Translations under genes and position numbers: made by a program | Part shown: in pieces, positions 59,250-64,000 of the stretch | Position numbering within the stretch: the stretch's first letter is position 1 | How the letters are laid out: each line of letters begins with the position of its first letter | Notes under the pieces: model-generated | Seen by the model: the letters and a program-made list of their open reading frames with translations, nothing else | Database searches by the model: none | Told to the model about the DNA's origin: nothing | NCBI GenBank assembly: GCA_022496205.1 | Contig: WTXD01000046.1 | Coordinates: 143,248 to 207,247 of the forward strand | Origin: Gloeopeniophorella convolvens | Lineage: Eukaryota > Basidiomycota > Agaricomycetes > Russulales | Direction of reading: 5' to 3' | Length of the DNA: 64,000 nucleotides

Positions 59250-60550
59250 TGAATGGGAATAGTGAAGTGGTTGGTTTCTGTCTTCACGACGGCGAGACTG
59301 GCCACTATTTATACGAAGATGACACCCCCTCCTCTCGAAAAGTGAGCTCTGCAAACGCCCGCGGCGTGCGAGTTCTCCCTGCGCCCGTCATTCCGCAGTC
59401 CGGCCTTAATGGCTGGCGCTACACCCCGCTTGTCGGACGGGGCCCTCTTTGAAGCACAAGACATGTGCAAGTCCGGCATTTGTGGACTTGGACTTCATCC
59501 GGGCGACGTTCTCATCTGCTATGATTTTATCAACTGCTTGCTCGTAGTATCAGGGAGACCGGTTCTCTCCGCGTCTTTCACGTACCTCTGATATTTCCAA
59601 CCCCCTTTGGTTCATTACGCTGATATTCGGGAAACGTCAGCGCTAAGGAAGATTGTTTTGTCCTGCTTGGTCTCTCATTGGCGTAGTCTGCCCTTCCGCT
59701 GCCTGGCACCTGACTTCGAACCCATCGAGAAATATGGGTGGGATTTGTTCGTCGACAGCTGGCATCATGTGTGGGTTAGTTCCGCAAGTTGGCTTTCATA
59801 TCACTATGGAAGGTGGGAGTCACCGGGAGGGCGATGAACAAGAATGACGAGAGCCAGGCAAGCCTACAACATCGTCGTGTGAGTCCAGCCTGTGCCGTCG
59901 AACAGAATGGTTGAAATCAGCAGATGTATCCAGCATTGTGAATCGCTCGATTACGATGTGCACCAGCAAGCGCAGGCGATGGTAGCATGATGTGCCATTG
60001 AGTGACCGGTGACCGATCTCGATGATGTCTGATGAAATAATAAATGTTCCGATGAGTGTTAGTACGTTGGTCCTATGAAGATGGTACGTACGTAAACAAC
60101 GCCTTACGCCAGTGGAGCGGGGAAGATCCGGTCGGCATGTGGGATGGAGAAGGAGAAGAGCAGAATGGGCCGGGACCGCTTAGGATGCGCAGCCTGTTGA
60201 CAGCTTCCGCGGGCACCCGGCGGCAGCTGCCCTGCGGGACCATGCGGCCTCCGAGCCCCCACTGGTCCCCAAGGTACACATAAGATCTCGTCAACAACAA
60301 GCGTTTCTTAACTCTCTTGACCCACAATAGACAATGCAAACCTTGCACATGTTTCCGAACTATGACTGAAGCCTTCGTTTGGATGGCTTTCACCTGAGGC
60401 TTGCTGTTACCCGCCAAGCATATGGCTATTCAGACCCTCGCAGTCACATAAGCATTGCGTCTTCACATTTCCTTTAGCCTAGAGAACTTCCATCAGGCAA
60501 GAACCATGATATGCCTTAGTAGGTCCTGGTCTGCTAACCAAGTTGTAGGT
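59250..60550. other. Non-coding part of the duplicated unit
   Basis: No gene seen. The segment at about 59350-59610 reappears in inverted orientation at about 62765-63030, while the sequence on either side (59690-60550 and 63040-63850) is in direct orientation. Confidence 0.6.
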
Positions 60551-60880
60551 GCCACGCGACAAGCTCGAAACCCCCTCCGTGTGCCTTGATGCACTGCGTG
60601 TCGAATTCAGGCACGTATTGGCAAGCAGGCCCAATCAGCGACTTGTTCCTGTGTGGGTGGGCAAAGAAACGGAGCGTATGTATTCAAGCCACCGAGCTTG
60701 CGCTGCGCCTCAATTTGGCGAACAGGTCGTCGTAATAGGTTCCCTTGCCTTGCTCGGGCTTGGCGCGGAGACAGGAGTGAGTGGGCAGGGATGAGCGCAT
60801 AGCATACATACGTACCAAGGAAGGTAGTCCCAGTAGTCGACGGAAACCACACCGTCTTGCTGGAGAGGACGCCGTCATTT
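60551..60880 (-). pseudogene. GNAT gene fragment
   Basis: On the minus strand, blocks from the middle of the GNAT gene are readable (for example the counterpart of the 'AQRKWFLEY' region near 60690-60730 and of the 'LATYV' region near 60810) without an open frame. Both ends of the gene are missing. It matches a second fragment at about 63850-64000. Confidence 0.65.
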
Positions 60881-60994
60881 GAAGTCGCGACAGGTCGCGA
60901 CTCCGTAAAACCCGGCCGCCCGGCCAGCTGGCAAATGCCGGCAATCTTCGTACGACACGATCAAGCTTCATCGGGATTCGCGACTTTTGGTGAT

Positions 60995-61226
60995 ACTTTG
61001 GCGTACTCGTTCGTGCACCCCAGGACGCTCGACTTCTCCGCCTCTTGATGTGTTCTTGGATGGCGGGTATATGGGCGACGGCGCCAGCAGCATCGGGCCG
61101 GGCTTCCGCGGCTCGCCCGAGCCGCCCGACGCGCTGTGTGTGTCCGCGGCTGCGTCGCACGCGTCGACGCCCAGCTGGGCGTTTTCGCAACGCATGACGG
61201 AGGGCCCACACGCAGAGCTATTCTGA
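60995..61226 (+). pseudogene. 3' fragment of the 489-residue gene
   Basis: 'YSFVHPRTLDFSAS', then a stop, then 'DGGYMGDGASSIGPGFRG' and the identical end 'AFSQRMTEGPHAELF' match the last 120 codons of the gene at 56397-57866. About 100 bp are deleted. The 3' flank 'gcgctcgttatccgatgtgaagcac' is also shared. Confidence 0.8.
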
Positions 61227-61541
61227 GTCTTGTTACGTTTTCCTTTCCCGATTGTCTGATGTCTAGTCCCCTGAAAGTTCTCGCTCGTTGACCCATGCCT
61301 GTGTTGTACACATTCACTTGCGCTCGTTATCCGATGTGAAGCACTGTATGTTCCGATTCATGTTCCTTCAGTCAACGGATACACGATAAGTGACGATTCC
61401 AAGGGTGACATCATTGTCCCGTCAACTCGCATGGCCTCGGACAAGCGGTCTATCATCGATCATGAGATGTTCCGAAGATGTGGACATTACACTGGCATTG
61501 GGGAGTGGGTGCTCGGAGACGTATCTGACTATTCTACGAAA

Positions 61542-62570
61542 TCACGCGCTCTCGGTGGCGAAGACCCAGGTCTGGAAGCTGCCCAGCGGGTGCTCGTACC
61601 GCTCACCCTCAGCTGCGCTCTTGAGAGCAAAACCGCGCGCCTGGTAATACGGCACCTGTGCGCAGCACACACGTGATCAGCACTGCGCGCTCCGTTGGAG
61701 GGTGCGAACTCACATTGTTCGGGTTCTGCGTATCCAGGCAGAGCGGCACGCCGTCGGCCTGCGCCTGCGGCGTCGACCGCGTGAGCACGTGCGCGTGAGG
61801 GAGAACTCAGAAGGGAGGCAGAAGTGATGAGACGCACGAGGGGCTTGACGTGCTCGATGAGCGCTCGCCCGATGCCGTGGCGATGGAAGCGCTCGCGCAC
61901 GCCGAGAATCTGCAAATGCCAAGAGGCGAGCTTGGCGCCCTTGCCGAGCGCCTGAGTGTACTGCACATCGTACTTGGGCATGAACTGTAGGCCGACTCAG
62001 CCTTCCATGCCTACTGGAGCGACTTGGGGGGACAGTGCGTACATATTCGAGGAACCACTTGCGCTGTGCCTCGTCGAAGTCGGCGAGCAGTTCGTTGAAG
62101 CCGCCTTTGCCTTGCTGGGGCCTGGCGCGGTGCAGGGTGAGTTGGCGGCCGGGTGCGCACGCGCGCCGAACGGGGAGAGTGCGCGACACACGTACATGGC
62201 AAGGAGAGCGGTGCCGGGAGGGAACCACGCCGCCCCGCCGGCGAGGACGCCGTCGTAGGTCGCGACGTACAGCTGCCCGCCGCGGATAGCAGCGAGCCAA
62301 GCAGAGTGATGAATGCGCCTGTAGATGTCGGGCTTGACGCTGCCCGCCATGCGGAAGAAGGGGTCTGAGGTGCCTATCGATGAGACGGTGTACTGTGTTC
62401 CGGGACGCACACGCACCGTTCTTGAAGCTGTCGGCAAAGACGTCGGTGATCTCCTCCTTCTCGCTCTCTGTCGTCTGGTTTGACGCTCCGTGATGGTGAC
62501 TGTGAGGGCAGCACGCACCGGTAAGAGAATCTTCGAACACGCGGCGAATTTGGATCTTCGAGTCAGTCAT
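61542..62570 (-). pseudogene. Second GNAT copy, probably disrupted
   Basis: Has the same exon layout as the GNAT gene at 58236-59249: ATG at 62570, 'EITDVFADSF', 'HHSAWLAAIRGGQLYVATYDGVLAGGAAWFPPGTA', the CoA loop 'RERFHRHGIGRALIEHV', stop at 61544-61542. In the exon after 'AQRKWFLEYVRTV' a C-run at about 62023-62028 adds two bases, so the next donor is out of phase with the following exon ('FMPKYDVQYTQAL'). If that run is an assembly error, the gene would be intact. Confidence 0.6.
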
Positions 62571-63849
62571 TTGATGAGAGCAGTGAAGAGGTTGGTTTCT
62601 GTCTTCACAACGGCGAGACTGGCCACTATTTATACGAAGACGACACACCCTCCACTCGGATTCAGGTGCCGGGCAGCCGGTGGAGAGACTACGTCGATGA
62701 GGGACCAAGCAGGATAACGCATTCTTCCTCAGTTCTGACGTTCACCCGAGTGTTGGTTCAAGCGAACCAAAGGGGTTTGGAAATATCAGAGGTACGTGAA
62801 AGGCGCAGAGAGACCGGTCTCCCTGATACTACAAGCAAGCAGTTGATAAAATTGTACCAGATGAGAACGTCGCCCGGATGAAGTTCAAGTCCACAAATGC
62901 CGGACTTGCACATGTCTTGTGCTTCAAAGAGGGCCCCGTTCGACAAGCGAGGCGTAGCGCCAGTAATTAAGACCGGACTGCGGAATGACGAGTGCAGGGA
63001 GAACTCGCACGCTGCGGGCGCTTGCAGGGCCCACTTCTCGAACCCGTCGAGAAAAATGTATGATATTCGTCTGTTAATAACTGGCACCATGTGCAGTTTG
63101 GTTCTGAGAGCTGGTTTTCACTCACATTACTATGGAAGGTGAGAGCCAGAAGTCTACGGCATCACCGTCGTGTGGGTTCAGGTGTCGTCTAGCGGAATGG
63201 TTGATATCAGCAGGTGCAGTCAGCTTGTGGATCGCTCAATTACGATGTGCACCAGCAGGTGGAGGCGATAGTAGCATGATGTGCCACGGGTGGTGCCAAG
63301 TTACGATCTTCGTCCGAAATGACCGATCTCGGTGGGGTGTCTGGTGAAACAATAAATGCTTCCAACGGATGTAGGTTGGTCATATGAAAGTGGTCCGTAC
63401 GTAAACAACGCCTTACCGCCAGTAGAGCGGGGATAACCCGGTCAGTATGTGAGAGGGAGAAGGGGAAGGATAGAATGAGCTGGGACTCCTAGAGCGCGCA
63501 GCCTGTTGGCAGCTCTCCGCGGGCGCCCGGCGGGAGCCCCCTTGCGAGACCGTGCGGCTTCTGAGTCCCTGTCAATCCCCAAGGCAGATATCAGATCCTG
63601 TCAACTGTATGCGTTTCTTAACTCTCTTGACCCACAACAGACAATGTAAGCCTAGCACATGTTTCGAAACTATGATCGACCCCTTCGTTCGAATGGTTTT
63701 CATTTGAGGCTTGCTGTTACCTGCCATGCACATGGTTATTCATACCCTCGTGGTCGCATGGGCATTGCGTCTCTGCATATTCCTTTAGCCTAGAGAATTT
63801 CCTTCAGGTAAGAACCACGGTATGCTTTAGTAAGTCCTGTTCTGCTAAC
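62571..63849. other. Non-coding part of repeat unit 2
   Basis: No gene. It includes the inverted segment at about 62765-63030 and direct matches to 59690-60550. Confidence 0.55.
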
Positions 63850-64000
63850 CTCGCAGATGCCACGCGACGAGCTCGAAGCCCTCCCCATGCGCCTTGGTGC
63901 ATTGCGCGTCTAACTTGGGAACGTACTAGAAAGCGGGCTCTAAATCAGCGACTTGCTCCCGCGTGGACGGGCGAAGGAGCGGTGCGTACTTGAGCGTACT
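63850..64000 (-). pseudogene. GNAT fragment cut by window end
   Basis: Matches 60551-60690 ('gccacgcgac.agctcgaa' onwards). Partial because the window ends. Confidence 0.5.

Larger units (their letters stand above)
57540..60880. repeat. Tandem segmental duplication, unit 1
   Basis: Contains the 3' end of the 489-residue gene, an intact GNAT gene, about 1.3 kb of non-coding sequence and a GNAT fragment. The same series recurs from about 60995 to the window end, with similar spacing and roughly 80 percent identity by eye. Confidence 0.75.
60995..64000. repeat. Tandem segmental duplication, unit 2 (runs off the window)
   Basis: Direct repeat of 57540-60880 in the same order: 3' gene fragment, GNAT copy, non-coding block with one inverted segment, GNAT fragment. 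The repeat continues past the window end. Confidence 0.75.

Noticed and set aside
59700..59722. Possible tRNA B box on the minus strand
   Set aside because: The match is imperfect, no A box is at the right distance, and it is not preserved in the second repeat unit.
61710..62708. A 332-codon minus-strand frame
   Set aside because: A shadow of the GNAT copy that reads across introns and the promoter; only its first 50 codons follow real exons.

Overview
This window comes from a filamentous basidiomycete, most likely an Agaricomycete (inference). Genes are dense, GC-rich and split by 42-60 bp GT-AG introns, with promoter gaps of a few hundred bases. The families present fit such a genome: a fungal Dicer, S28 and S12 peptidase-family proteins, a senescence/spartin-domain protein, an AhpD-like protein, HNH_2 nucleases and a MIF-type tautomerase. 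Exon boundaries were derived by hand from splice consensus, reading phase and family knowledge; no database search was run.

Layout. 1-2 kb: no gene recognised. 2-10 kb: an accessory region with small DUF7330-like proteins, an Old Yellow Enzyme (OYE) gene, an intact HNH_2 gene and the remains of a duplicated divergent pair (DUF7330-like plus HNH). 10.2-15 kb: RAD18 flanked by two inverted paralogues of a multi-pass membrane protein with a C-terminal dilysine signal; one copy is decayed and the other carries one apparent frameshift. 15.4-20.9 kb: a senescence-domain protein, EMC4, the splicing factor SF3B4 and a small secreted Pro/His-rich protein. 22.2-23.6 kb: a second OYE gene, inverted relative to the first. 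24.2-34 kb, all on the minus strand: Cdc42, a WD40 protein, a long disordered Pro-rich protein, an AhpD-like protein and a polyamine-oxidase-like flavoenzyme. 35-42 kb: a full-length Dicer head to head with a phosducin-like protein, then a small acidic-tailed protein. 42.3-44.5 kb: an S28 serine peptidase. 46-51 kb: a tandem pair of S12 (class C beta-lactamase-like) genes, the first a pseudogene, separated by an AT-rich gap with a tRNA-derived SINE-like element. 51.7-55.8 kb: eRF1 head to head with POP7, then a MIF homologue. 56.4-64 kb: an unknown 489-residue gene whose 3' end, together with the adjacent GNAT acetyltransferase gene, has been duplicated into a roughly 3.4 kb direct repeat with an internal inversion.

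Two themes stand out. Core housekeeping genes (RAD18, EMC4, SF3B4, CDC42, eRF1, POP7, DICER, PLP2) sit next to recent local duplications in several states of decay. Several apparent 1-2 bp shifts either mark early pseudogenes or are assembly indels; reads or RNA would tell. I found no CRISPR array, rRNA or intact tRNA gene, and no clearly new multi-gene system. The best leads are the reciprocal loss in the duplicated divergent gene pair, the SINE-like element, the OYE active-site swap and the GNAT tandem array.
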